Shown: positions 13,581 through 19,402 of the stretch, in pieces | How positions within the stretch are numbered: the stretch's first letter is position 1 | How the letters are laid out: each line of letters begins with the position of its first letter | DNA from: a virus | IMG/VR virus record: IMGVR_UViG_3300022699_000085 | Coordinates: 1 to 27,249 of that record | Length of the DNA stretch: 27,249 nucleotides | Direction: 5' to 3' (one strand) | Notes under the pieces: generated by a model | The model's input: only the letters and a program-made list of their open reading frames with translations | What the model was told of the DNA's origin: nothing | The model's database searches: none | Translations under genes and position numbers: made by a program

Positions 13581-13666
13581 TGACCGTACCGTGACCGTTC
13601 CCCGCGATAGCAGTAATGGGCACTGACCGTACCGTGACCGTTCCCCGCGATAGCAGTAATGGGCAC
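13581..13666 (+). repeat. Two perfect tandem copies of a 43-bp repeat (iteron-like)
   Basis: Copies at 13581-13623 and 13624-13666 are identical. Each contains TGACCGT twice, 11 bases apart, so the heptamer occurs at 13581, 13592, 13624 and 13635. They lie immediately before palindrome copy 2. An 11-bp spacing suits protein binding on one DNA face. Confidence 0.9.
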
Positions 13667-13670
13667 CGAG

Positions 13671-13683
13671 TTCCTAATTAGGA
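13671..13683. promoter_or_regulatory. CCTAATTAGG palindrome, copy 2 (non-coding region)
   Basis: TTCCTAATTAGGA, five bases after the second 43-bp repeat. No gene starts nearby on either strand. Confidence 0.8.
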
Positions 13684-13784
13684 CGTGTTCTCGGCCGACC
13701 GAAACACGCTAGCCCTTGTGTGGCGCGGGTTTCAGCATTTTGCAGGGTGGTTTGTTCCGTCGTGTTCTGTCAGACCGAAACACG
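13684..13784. repeat. Pair of inverted repeats CGTGTT-N12/13-AACACG
   Basis: First unit 13684-13708, second 13761-13784; both arms are perfect. The two units also share GACCGAAACACGC (13697-13709 and 13773-13785). The first has a further TCGGCCGA palindrome in its centre. The region between shows no gene. Confidence 0.7.
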
Positions 13785-13840
13785 CAAACCCGCGTGGTTG
13801 AGCCATTGTTCCTTGTTTTACTATTATTATTACTATTTAT

Positions 13841-13864
13841 ATCTATCTATCTATCTATCTATCT
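13841..13864 (+). repeat. Tetranucleotide microsatellite (ATCT)6
   Basis: Six perfect ATCT units, preceded by an AT-rich CTATTATTATTACTATTTAT run. It lies in non-coding DNA and is prone to slippage. Confidence 0.95.
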
Positions 13865-13933
13865 CTCACCCACCCGGCCACGCGCTCATTCGTGCGCTCT
13901 GGTGCTATCTCCCAAGGCTGAGAAAAAATAACA

Positions 13934-14126
13934 CGGAACACACCGCCAAAATCTTAACTAAGTTCTTGATTACATTAAACTTTTCGTGTTCCCTGCACAC
14001 AGAACACACCCCACTTTTTTCCTCATAACTCATTGATCTGCCGCGTTTTTTCATGTTCCGTCCATTCCAGAACAACGCCCCACTGTTTTTCGCTAACTCT
14101 TTGATTTTCCTTGTACTTTTTGTTCC
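13934..14126. repeat. Three degenerate tandem repeats, about 67-68 bp period
   Basis: Units are 13934-13992, 14001-14059 and 14069-14126. Each opens with GAACA, has a TAACTxxxTTGAT core and ends TTTTxxTGTTCC, so each is bounded by GAACA/TGTTC inverted ends. The units are AT-rich and the period is not a multiple of three overall, so this is not a coding repeat. Confidence 0.7.
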
Positions 14127-14159
14127 AGCCCATTTTCCATTTAACATAATACTTCTAAT

Positions 14160-14188
14160 TTGACATCCTAATATGGATATGATATACT
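14160..14188 (+). promoter_or_regulatory. Strong rightward promoter with an operator-like site in its spacer
   Basis: TTGACA (14160-14165), exactly 17 bases, TATACT (14183-14188); predicted start near 14195. The spacer contains TCCTAATATGGA (14166-14177), a near copy of the palindrome that keeps a CC(A/T)6GG core. It should drive the whole cluster starting at 14718. Confidence 0.8.
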
Positions 14189-14248
14189 ATAGGCTCAGGC
14201 TGGGAGGAATCCCAACCCCGATCTTTAACAATGCGGACAGACTGCGGG

Positions 14249-14262
14249 TTCCTAATTAGGAA
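14249..14262. promoter_or_regulatory. CCTAATTAGG palindrome, copy 3 (leader region)
   Basis: TTCCTAATTAGGAA, a perfect 14-bp palindrome, about 55 bases downstream of the predicted start of the 14160 promoter. There is no gene start nearby. Confidence 0.8.
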
Positions 14263-14524
14263 CTCAACGTCGAACGGGTACTCCACCGAATAAGGTGGCC
14301 CGTCACTGAGCGAGCGCACAAACCAACCGCGCTGCGAGTGCACACAACCGTAAAGTCTCGGCACGACTCCGCGTGCCTTGCCCTGCTAAACCGCTGACCG
14401 GCGGATGGGCGGCAATGTAGGTGCACCAGCAAGCAGCGCGTGCGGCGTGGTCGTGGTGGCGTGTCAGGCGAAAGGGGTGACCAGCGGCAGATGCAAAGCG
14501 GACAGAGCCCGTGGCAGTTCCTGA

Positions 14525-14537
14525 TTCCTAATTAGGA
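14525..14537. promoter_or_regulatory. CCTAATTAGG palindrome, copy 4 (leader region)
   Basis: TTCCTAATTAGGA inside the leader, 180 bases before the first gene. There is no adjacent start codon. Confidence 0.8.
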
Positions 14538-14717
14538 GCTTGCCGAACACTTGTACGAGCTGCGTGCATACAACACGCAGCGTAAAACGGCGCAGATGCG
14601 GCCGAGCGTGCAAGCCTATAGGTCGAAACGATAGTGTTCGTAGTGGGGAGTGCTGCTCCCCACTACTTATCGTCGCAGTGTGATTCACTGCCTGATGAGA
14701 CCAGAGGAGCATAAACG

Positions 14718-14888
14718 ATGCAGTATTACGTAGAGCGAAGCGTTAATGGACGGCTTGAGTGGCTGGCCATATTGCCTGTAGGCGAGCGTCTGGCTCGTAA
14801 GCGCCAGCACACTGTAGTGCCCATGCACAAAAGCAACTATCAGGTCGTCACTGACCGTGACCTTTTACAGTGGCTCAACAAGGGGTGA
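14718..14888 (+). CDS. Small hypothetical protein (56 aa), first gene of the rightward operon
   Basis: The ATG at 14718 is preceded by AGAGGAGCATAAACG, a good SD at normal spacing. The 56-residue product starts MQYYVERSVNGRLEWLAILP and ends DRDLLQWLNKG. It looks like a compact beta/alpha protein with mixed charge; no known motif. It starts 27 bases after the second strong leader hairpin, so the hairpins could control its translation. The next gene starts 5 bases beyond its stop. Confidence 0.7.
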   Translation: MQYYVERSVNGRLEWLAILPVGERLARKRQHTVVPMHKSNYQVVTDRDLLQWLNKG

Positions 14889-14893
14889 GTGAG

Positions 14894-15055
14894 ATGCGGG
14901 CAAGTATGCGAGCGAGTCGGTTAGTAAAGCAAGTCTATGGCCACTATGACGCTGGCCGTATCAATCTGGTCGAATTGATCGACGCTTTAGACAAGATCAA
15001 TGACTTGATCCATCTGATGAATTATCTGGAGAAAAGGGGAGTGACCTATGACTGA
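14894..15055 (+). CDS. Small helical hypothetical protein (53 aa)
   Basis: I prefer the ATG at 14894 with AAGGGG upstream; a longer GTG frame from 14870 overlaps the previous gene. The product is MRASMRASRLVKQVYGHYDA followed by a helical, Leu/Ile-rich stretch (LVELIDALDKINDLIHLMNY), suited to dimerisation. It overlaps the next gene by 8 bases, indicating translational coupling. No family recognised. Confidence 0.65.
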   Translation: MRASMRASRLVKQVYGHYDAGRINLVELIDALDKINDLIHLMNYLEKRGVTYD

Positions 15056-15227
15056 CGAGCAGCACCAGTTTGGGGAAGTCAACCTGTTAGAGTTATGCGA
15101 GATGCTGAACGTAACCCTCGAAGCGGGTCATGAGAAGGCCACACTACGCGGGAATGTCGATGATCTGCGCGAATTGGCAAACCAGCTTCCCCTCTTTATC
15201 GAGCCACAGGAGCATAAACCAGCATAG
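15048..15227 (+). CDS. Small hypothetical protein (59 aa)
   Basis: ATG at 15048, overlapping the previous stop, with AAAGGGGAG upstream. Product MTDEQHQFGEVNLLELCEML..., acidic and helical (LRGNVDDLRELANQLPLFI). Its TAG is followed immediately by palindrome copy 5, so the palindrome marks the boundary between this gene and the next. No known domain. Confidence 0.65.
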   Translation: MTDEQHQFGEVNLLELCEMLNVTLEAGHEKATLRGNVDDLRELANQLPLFIEPQEHKPA

Positions 15228-15240
15228 TTCCTAAATAGGA
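15228..15240. promoter_or_regulatory. Palindrome variant CCTAAATAGG, copy 5
   Basis: TTCCTAAATAGGA; the arms are intact and the central AT is changed to AA. Its right arm supplies the AGGAG ribosome binding site of the gene at 15249. Confidence 0.8.
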
Positions 15241-15248
15241 GTACAGCG

Positions 15249-15416
15249 ATGCGTGAAATGACTAACAAACTTATTGAGCTTGCCGAAGAGGGAATCCTCC
15301 GCTGGGAGGACATCGCCTTAGAGTGCCTTGACTACATGAGCGAGGACGATGTGAAGGCCATGGCTGATGGCCTCGACCCTGATCTGTTCGATGATGACGA
15401 AGAGGAGGACGAGTGA
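15249..15416 (+). CDS. Small acidic hypothetical protein (55 aa)
   Basis: ATG at 15249 following the TAGGAGTACAGCG cassette. Product MREMTNKLIELAEEGILRWE, then a helix, and a strongly acidic end (FDDDEEEDE). Strongly acidic small phage proteins often mimic DNA or bind host enzymes, but nothing specific supports that here. Its TGA shares a base with the next ATG (TGATG), so the two are translationally coupled. Confidence 0.7.
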   Translation: MREMTNKLIELAEEGILRWEDIALECLDYMSEDDVKAMADGLDPDLFDDDEEEDE

Positions 15417-15739
15417 TGCGTGAAGTAACAGAAGGAACCATTATCCACGGCACCCTGCGACCGCAGGACCTGCTGCCTGAGTTTCTGGCGACGGCCATTG
15501 AGATCGACCAAGACCGCACGCTGAAGAGTCTGGAGATTATTTTGCCGGACATGCGAGTGGTGATCTACGACGACGACCACCCGTGGTGGGAGAGTGACGA
15601 GTGCGGTGAGGCGATCAATGGGCTGGTCGATCTGCTATGCAGCCTCGCCCCCGAGGGCTATGCGTTCGGTGCCCATCCCGGTGATGGCAGTGACTTCGGG
15701 TTCTGGCCTGACGACCTCGACGTTGAATACTTTTCCTAA
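15416..15739 (+). CDS. Hypothetical protein (107 aa)
   Basis: The ATG at 15416 overlaps the previous stop; GAGGAGGACGAG provides the SD. Product MREVTEGTIIHGTLRPQDLL, LPEFLATAIEIDQDRTLKSL, a DDDHPWWESDECGEAINGL segment and the C terminus SDFGFWPDDLDVEYFS. The FGAHPGDGSDFGFW segment is a pattern shared by small phage proteins of unknown role. Its stop lies inside palindrome copy 6's flank (the TAA at 15737-15739 is part of TTCCTAAATAGG). Confidence 0.7.
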   Translation: MREVTEGTIIHGTLRPQDLLPEFLATAIEIDQDRTLKSLEIILPDMRVVIYDDDHPWWESDECGEAINGLVDLLCSLAPEGYAFGAHPGDGSDFGFWPDDLDVEYFS

Positions 15740-15745
15740 ATAGGA
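15733..15745. promoter_or_regulatory. Palindrome variant CCTAAATAGG, copy 6
   Basis: TTCCTAAATAGGA. It overlaps the TAA stop of the upstream gene and supplies AGGAG for the gene at 15754. The next 11 bases are identical to those after copy 7. Confidence 0.8.
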
Positions 15746-15753
15746 GACCAGTG

Positions 15754-16005
15754 ATGAGTAACACCAGAGAATACCACATCAACATTAACCTATCGGAGAT
15801 AGACGACAGCGATGTGCGAGACCAGCTTGTTGACTATTTGCTCGACCGTGTAAGCGATGCGACTGGATACCTTGTTCAGTCTCTCGACTGCACACTGCGT
15901 ATTGAATGTGTTCTGGACACAAGCGATGAGGACGAGATGAGCGTCCGCAACTTTGTCGATGCCGTGTTCCACGGCGAGGGCTTCAACCGAGCGGAGGATG
16001 AATGA
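15754..16005 (+). CDS. Hypothetical protein (83 aa)
   Basis: I use the ATG at 15754, seven bases from AGGAG; a GTG precedes it directly. Product MSNTREYHININLSEIDDSD, then helices with acidic residues, and LRIECVLDTSDEDEMSVRNF. Compact alpha/beta, no known motif. Its stop overlaps the next start (ATGATG), so coupling is expected. Confidence 0.65.
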   Translation: MSNTREYHININLSEIDDSDVRDQLVDYLLDRVSDATGYLVQSLDCTLRIECVLDTSDEDEMSVRNFVDAVFHGEGFNRAEDE

Positions 16006-16229
16006 TGAAAGACAGTGTAGTTGAGAGTTCTAAACTCCACCTTGAGCATGACCATGCCGCGTTGGTGTTCACCGAGGACAGCGTGCGTGTTGTCACGCCG
16101 CACAAGGACGACAGTGAGATTGTGCCATCCCAAGTGCGGTTTGCAGTCATGCTGGCGTACTTATGCTCGACCGACGAGGTATGGGTAGCGTCAACCATTC
16201 AGAGATTTGAGGATCAGACCAATGGCTAA
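16002..16229 (+). CDS. Hypothetical protein (75 aa)
   Basis: The start is at 16002 or the adjacent ATG at 16005; it overlaps the previous gene. Product (M)MKDSVVESSKLHLEHDHAAL, VFTEDSVRVVTPHKDD and VRFAVMLAYLCSTDEVWVAS. Alternating beta-strand pattern, then a helix. It overlaps the next gene's ATG (16222) by 8 bases. Family not recognised. Confidence 0.65.
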   Translation: MMKDSVVESSKLHLEHDHAALVFTEDSVRVVTPHKDDSEIVPSQVRFAVMLAYLCSTDEVWVASTIQRFEDQTNG

Positions 16230-16551
16230 GCGAGTAGCAAACCAAGACGCCCGCCGTTATGTGCAGAACCTCGAAGAGTTCCAAGGCAGTAATACGTTCG
16301 CGGTGTGGAAAACCGTGCCGGGCGACGTCAGCCGCTATGTCGTGTATTCATACAGCCAGCACTGGCCGCTGTTTATCTATGAGGATGGCAAGTGGTACGA
16401 GAACGCGGATAAGTATAGCCGCACCACCAGTAAACACTGCAGCCAGCTCCACCCGCTATGCGACACCGAGAGGCGCTCTGCCAGTGACATGGTCGACATC
16501 GCGCTTTATGGAGTAGCTGAGTGGGTGCAGAGAAAGTTGCGGGCAGCCTAG
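16222..16551 (+). CDS. Conserved phage protein of the DUF8033-like type (109 aa)
   Basis: The start is at the ATG at 16222 with TTGAGG upstream. Product MAKRVANQDARRYVQNLEEF, GSNTFAVWKTVPGDVSRYVV, YSYSQHWPLFIYEDGKWY, then ENADKYSRTTSKHCSQLHPL. The pattern FxGSNTFAxW...YVVYSYxxHWPLFIYxxxxWYxNxxKYSxTTSKHxxQxHP recurs in phages and bacteria as a family of unknown function; the family number is from memory. Rich in aromatic residues, likely a small beta-sheet protein. No catalytic role known. Confidence 0.7.
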   Translation: MAKRVANQDARRYVQNLEEFQGSNTFAVWKTVPGDVSRYVVYSYSQHWPLFIYEDGKWYENADKYSRTTSKHCSQLHPLCDTERRSASDMVDIALYGVAEWVQRKLRAA

Positions 16552-16558
16552 TGCTGCC

Positions 16559-16571
16559 TTCCTAAATAGGA
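16559..16571. promoter_or_regulatory. Palindrome variant CCTAAATAGG, copy 7
   Basis: TTCCTAAATAGGA, with flanks matching copy 6 up to the ATG. It supplies AGGAG for the gene at 16580. Confidence 0.8.
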
Positions 16572-16579
16572 GACCAGTG

Positions 16580-16777
16580 ATGATTGAAGAAGAAATGGAG
16601 CCCGCCGGACAGGGTGATGATGCTGACTATTGGGAGAGCCCCGCTGGCTGGGTGGATGTTATGCCGATGCTGCTGCTGTGTGTTCGTGGAGGCGGCGAGT
16701 CTGCTCGCATCGCTGAGCAGGAGCTAACTAGGCTGGCTGAAATTGTTGACTATCTAAAGGAGAAGATTGATGCGTAG
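16580..16777 (+). CDS. Hypothetical protein (65 aa)
   Basis: ATG at 16580 after the palindrome/AGGAGACCAGTG cassette. Product starts MIEEEMEPAGQGDDADYWES, with a central hydrophobic VDVMPMLLLCVRGG (too short and mixed for a confident membrane helix) and a helical C terminus (EQELTRLAEIVDYLKEKIDA). Overlaps the next gene by 8 bases. No family. Confidence 0.6.
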   Translation: MIEEEMEPAGQGDDADYWESPAGWVDVMPMLLLCVRGGGESARIAEQELTRLAEIVDYLKEKIDA

Positions 16778-17045
16778 TGGAAAACTGAAACTTGCGACGA
16801 TCATCGAGGACATCTCATACACCGCAGACGACTGGGAGTTGTTCGACAGTGCACCCGGTGTGGAGAGTATCGCCGCTCATCTCAACAAGCAGCTCAAAGA
16901 GTGTGTCAACGAGGGGCTGAGCCGACGTGACACTGAGCGAGTGATGTACGAGCTGATGAGTCGCCATTCATACGCCGGTGCGTGTGACTCCGAGCCGGAG
17001 CATGTACTGAGAGGTATCTTGAATAAAGTGTATGGCAATGACTAG
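16770..17045 (+). CDS. Hypothetical helical protein (91 aa)
   Basis: ATG at 16770 with AAGGAG upstream. Product MRSGKLKLATIIEDISYTAD, then VESIAAHLNKQLKECVNEGL, ERVMYELMSRHSYAGACDSE and a short C-terminal helix. Mostly helical with no clear fold. It overlaps the cell-wall hydrolase gene by 14 bases, the usual pattern in this operon. Confidence 0.62.
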   Translation: MRSGKLKLATIIEDISYTADDWELFDSAPGVESIAAHLNKQLKECVNEGLSRRDTERVMYELMSRHSYAGACDSEPEHVLRGILNKVYGND

Positions 17046-17421
17046 CGCCGCACTATGCCTAGCACTGGCCATATACTACGAGGCGCGCGGTGAGTTGCTC
17101 GACGGGCAGCTCGCCGTTGCCGAGGTGGTGATGAACCGTGTGGAGAGTGACAGATACCCTGACAATCCATGTGATGTCATCACGCAGGGTGGCACGCGCA
17201 AGCACAAGTGCCACTTTAGTTTTTACTGCGACGGCAAGCCTGAGCGTCCCGGAGATATGATTGCGTGGCAGCGCGCACAAGACCTAGCAGACTGGGTGCT
17301 GACTGGGCAGGTCACGCTTGGCCTGACTGCGACGCACTACCACGCTGACTATGTAGAGCCATTCTGGGCTGATAGTTATACATATCTGGGTCGCATAGGT
17401 GGACACATGTTCTACGAATAG
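17032..17421 (+). CDS. SleB-type cell wall hydrolase (Hydrolase_2), candidate endolysin
   Basis: 129 aa, ATG at 17032. The whole protein matches the Hydrolase_2/SleB catalytic domain: ALAIYYEARGE near residue 11 with the conserved Glu pair, GQLAVAEVVMNRVESDRYPD, CDVITQGG, CHFSFYCDGKPERPGD and ATHYHADYVEPFWAD near the end. SleB-type enzymes are lytic transglycosylases cutting the glycan backbone. The domain starts at residue 10, so there is no room for a signal peptide; export would need a holin or similar. It sits among early-type small genes rather than in a lysis cassette with obvious holin or spanin genes, so a role in lysis or peptidoglycan editing is open. Confidence 0.85.
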   Translation: MAMTSAALCLALAIYYEARGELLDGQLAVAEVVMNRVESDRYPDNPCDVITQGGTRKHKCHFSFYCDGKPERPGDMIAWQRAQDLADWVLTGQVTLGLTATHYHADYVEPFWADSYTYLGRIGGHMFYE

Positions 17422-17449
17422 CTGGTGTTTCTGTTCAGATACGGACAAG

Positions 17450-17462
17450 TTCCTAATTAGGA
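17450..17462. promoter_or_regulatory. CCTAATTAGG palindrome, copy 8
   Basis: TTCCTAATTAGGA, 17 bases upstream of the gene at 17479. A separate AAAGGAGG serves as the SD here. Confidence 0.8.
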
Positions 17463-17478
17463 GCAAAGGAGGTTCGAT

Positions 17479-18144
17479 ATGAAGACAGTCGACATTGACG
17501 TGCTCAAGGAGCACTACCCTGCTGAGTATAAGCGAGCGTATGAGAACTGGGTCGACGGTTTATACGACGGGCTCAACGAGATACTGCACATGAGTCTTGA
17601 GGATATTTGCAGGCAAGAGTTGGAAGGCAAGGGCTGGACTTGCGATGACGTTACATTTTCAGTTGGGTTTACCCAAGGTGATGGCGTCTGCATAGAGGGG
17701 CACGTGTACTTCGACGAGTTTGACGAAACCACGCTGGACGAGGTTAGCCGAGACTTCCCCATGTGCCTTGAGTTACTTAGAAGAGACTACTTTGAGGTTT
17801 GGTCTTACCCGGCACGCCGAGGGTATACCTCGCTTGTTAATTGGGTTGTGAGTAGTGACATCCAAGAGTTCGAGGAGGACGAGGTCTGGGATGGAGAAAT
17901 TCGCCGCTTGGAGGGTGGGGTGTATCACGGCCTGCCTGAGTCGGTTGCGCTTAAGGCGGCTGACGCAGAGCGTTTTGATCGTTTTGCCGATGACATGCAC
18001 TCTCGGCTGAAAGATGCACAAGATCGTGCGTACCGCGCAATCATTGAGGAGATTGAGTCCCAAGAGAGTGAGGAAATGTTCATCGAGTGGGCGCGCAACT
18101 TTAATGAAGAGTTTGAGGTTGAGGATGAGGAGTCAGTGGTATGA
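17479..18144 (+). CDS. Hypothetical phage protein (221 aa)
   Basis: The ATG at 17479 follows AAAGGAGGTTCGAT. Starts MKTVDIDVLKEHYPAEYKRA; the segment VTFSVGFTQGDGVCIEGHVY is a pattern shared by many phage early proteins of unknown function. The C-terminal half is a long acidic helix (SRLKDAQDRAYRAIIEEIES, and EEMFIEWARNFNEEFEVEDE). Very acidic overall. Its stop overlaps the next start (ATGA). No enzyme motif is visible. Confidence 0.7.
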   Translation: MKTVDIDVLKEHYPAEYKRAYENWVDGLYDGLNEILHMSLEDICRQELEGKGWTCDDVTFSVGFTQGDGVCIEGHVYFDEFDETTLDEVSRDFPMCLELLRRDYFEVWSYPARRGYTSLVNWVVSSDIQEFEEDEVWDGEIRRLEGGVYHGLPESVALKAADAERFDRFADDMHSRLKDAQDRAYRAIIEEIESQESEEMFIEWARNFNEEFEVEDEESVV

Positions 18145-18536
18145 GAGTCGAGGTATATTTCAACCTGCACAGGCGGATGTACAGCGTGCGTGCGTTGGAG
18201 GGTGAGGACAAAGGGCGAGTGATAGACCACCTGCCTGAGTGCGCCATACGCAATGCGAAGTTTGTTGTGAGTGAGGCTGGCCGTCAGCGCGTACTGCGTG
18301 ACGGTCGTAAAAACGTGCATGCGTACGTGCGTGGTGAGCTGGTCGCGGAGACTCGTGGTTACATCTCGTTTATAGGCAGCTTGGCTAGAAAAGACGGGCC
18401 TATACGTGTGGTTACGTACAACCCGTATCGCTTCGACAGCTTTTTTGATTTGGATACAAAAGAGCCTGTGTACGAGGCTGAAGTGTGCCTGTTGTTCCAG
18501 ATGCCTGTCAGCGCCCCAGCGATTTTAACCCTCTAG
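18141..18536 (+). CDS. Conserved phage protein of unknown function (131 aa)
   Basis: ATGA overlap with the previous gene. Product MRVEVYFNLHRRMYSVRALE, GRVIDHLPECAIRNAKFVVS, then EAGRQRVLRDGRKNVHAYVR and VVTYNPYRFDSFFDLDTKEP. The YFNLHRRxYSVRA ... AGRQRVLRxxRKNVHAxVxG pattern is one I recognise in phage small proteins annotated only as hypothetical. Basic centre, could bind nucleic acid. The stop lies 2 bases before palindrome copy 9. Confidence 0.7.
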   Translation: MRVEVYFNLHRRMYSVRALEGEDKGRVIDHLPECAIRNAKFVVSEAGRQRVLRDGRKNVHAYVRGELVAETRGYISFIGSLARKDGPIRVVTYNPYRFDSFFDLDTKEPVYEAEVCLLFQMPVSAPAILTL

Positions 18537-18537
18537 G

Positions 18538-18551
18538 TTCCTAATTAGGAA
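18538..18551. promoter_or_regulatory. CCTAATTAGG palindrome, copy 9
   Basis: TTCCTAATTAGGAA, immediately after the upstream stop; AAGGGAGTACAGC then leads to the ATG at 18564. Confidence 0.8.
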
Positions 18552-18563
18552 AGGGAGTACAGC

Positions 18564-19064
18564 ATGAATATATTTGTATTGGACTACCACCCACGCGGCG
18601 CTGCACAAATGCACTGCGACAAACACGTGGTCAAGATGGTGCTTGAGTCGGCGCAGATACTCAGCACAGTGCACCATCTGTACGAGAGCGAGTATTCCTC
18701 CCGAGTATACAAACCCACCCACAAGAGCCACCCCAGTGTGAAGTGGGCAGCGAAGAGTTGGGGTAACTACTGGTGGCTGTACAACCTGTTCGATGAGCTG
18801 GCTCGTGAGTACACGCACCGCTATAACAAGGTACACAAATCTTGGGAGTTGCTTAAATACATACTCGGAAACACGCCGCGCGAGTTGACGGACGATATAG
18901 GAAACACTGGCGTGACGCAGTTTGCGCTGGCTATGCCTGATGTGTACAAATTTGTAAGCGACGACCCGGTTGAGTGTTACCGGGCGTATTACATGCACGA
19001 TAAAGCAGACATGCTGACTTATACAAACAGAGCACGACCAAGATGGATGACAAAGACGCCATAG
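18564..19064 (+). CDS. Conserved phage protein with HCDKHVVKM signature (166 aa)
   Basis: ATG at 18564 after GGGAGTACAGC. Product MNIFVLDYHPRGAAQMHCDK, HVVKMVLESAQILSTVHHLY, HKSHPSVKWAAKSWGNYWW and VTQFALAMPDVYKFVSDDPV. The family, with N-terminal (I/F)VLDxxPxxxAxxHCDKHVVKM and HPSxxW, is widespread in phages infecting aquatic bacteria and has no agreed function that I can name. Conserved His, Cys, Asp and Lys suggest a metal site or catalytic centre. It overlaps the next small gene by 22 bases. Confidence in the family is good, in function nil. Confidence 0.75.
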   Translation: MNIFVLDYHPRGAAQMHCDKHVVKMVLESAQILSTVHHLYESEYSSRVYKPTHKSHPSVKWAAKSWGNYWWLYNLFDELAREYTHRYNKVHKSWELLKYILGNTPRELTDDIGNTGVTQFALAMPDVYKFVSDDPVECYRAYYMHDKADMLTYTNRARPRWMTKTP

Positions 19065-19255
19065 TCCCCGGCTGGAGCCACCAGCGCATAACATTGGAGC
19101 CAGATACACCGACGCTGGAGGACTTTGTTGCCGCGCTTGAAGATGGCGAATTGTCTGGCTTCGTGCGATCTCTACCCCGACAGGATTTGACGTTGTCAGA
19201 AGAGGAAGCAGTCGAGAAGTTTCGCGAAGCAGCGACTAGGTATTTGTTTAGGTGA
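19043..19255 (+). CDS. Small hypothetical protein (70 aa)
   Basis: The ATG at 19043 overlaps the previous gene. Product MDDKDAIVPGWSHQRITLEP then DTPTLEDFVAALEDGELSGF and a helical acidic C terminus (LSEEEAVEKFREAATRYLF). Weak SD only. Acidic, helical, no recognised domain. It is the last gene before a 209-base gap with a possible terminator and a strong promoter. Confidence 0.55.
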   Translation: MDDKDAIVPGWSHQRITLEPDTPTLEDFVAALEDGELSGFVRSLPRQDLTLSEEEAVEKFREAATRYLFR

Positions 19256-19317
19256 GTGCGTAGTGCCTTGGGTGGCTTCATGCCCGAAAACACGCACAGT
19301 CGGCACGAGCAATCCTC

Positions 19318-19388
19318 TTTGGCGGCATAAGCCGTTTTCTTTGAGCTCGGGACCCGACCGCTTGGCCCACGAGACGGGCCATTTATTA
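19318..19388 (+). terminator. Possible terminator(s) ahead of the 19403 promoter
   Basis: A short hairpin CGGC-ATAA-GCCG followed by TTTTCTTT lies at about 19323-19341. A second, TGGCCC-ACGAGAC-GGGCCA (19363-19381), is followed by TTTATTAT. Both T-runs are imperfect and the first stem is short; together they could end or slow the upstream transcript. Confidence 0.4.
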
Positions 19389-19402
19389 TCAGGAGACCTG
19401 AT

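Larger units (their letters stand above)
14195..14717 (+). ncRNA. Long hairpin-rich untranslated leader or small RNA of the rightward operon
   Basis: About 520 bases between the promoter and the first gene, with no convincing gene. Perfect or near-perfect hairpins are: TGGGA-GGAA-TCCCA (14201-14214); CCACC/GGTGG (14283-14298); GGCACG/CGTGCC (14360-14377); GCTGCGTG/CACGCAGC (14559-14581); a 10-bp stem TAGTGGGGAG-TGCTG-CTCCCCACTA (14641-14665) extended by ACGATA/TATCGT (14628-14673); and GCAGTG-TGATT-CACTGC (14675-14691). No T-run follows the last stems, so they are not ordinary terminators. Two palindrome copies lie inside. It could be a riboregulatory leader or a separate RNA; covariation is untested. 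Confidence 0.45.

Noticed and set aside
13716-14028. Plus-strand open frames over the microsatellite (ISIYLSIYLS-type residues)
   Set aside because: The residues come from the ATCT repeat; two overlapping frames are equally open and there is no family or SD support.
13905-14147. Minus-strand frame of 80 codons over the degenerate repeats
   Set aside because: The repeat period (67-68) shifts the frame, so the repeats are not coding; it ends in a hydrophobic tail from AT-rich DNA.
14155-14364. Minus-strand 69-codon frame opposite the leader
   Set aside because: It looks somewhat protein-like, but it starts with GTG, has a poorly spaced SD, and lies antisense to a near-consensus promoter and palindrome. 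Kept as doubtful.
14231-14524. Short plus-strand frames in the leader (14231, 14405, 14491)
   Set aside because: They are 14-39 codons, without convincing SD sites, and cross hairpins and palindromes.
19256-19400. Possible tRNA in the GC-rich gap
   Set aside because: Hairpins exist, but no cloverleaf with T-loop and anticodon arm could be fitted. No tRNA or CRISPR array was seen anywhere in the window.
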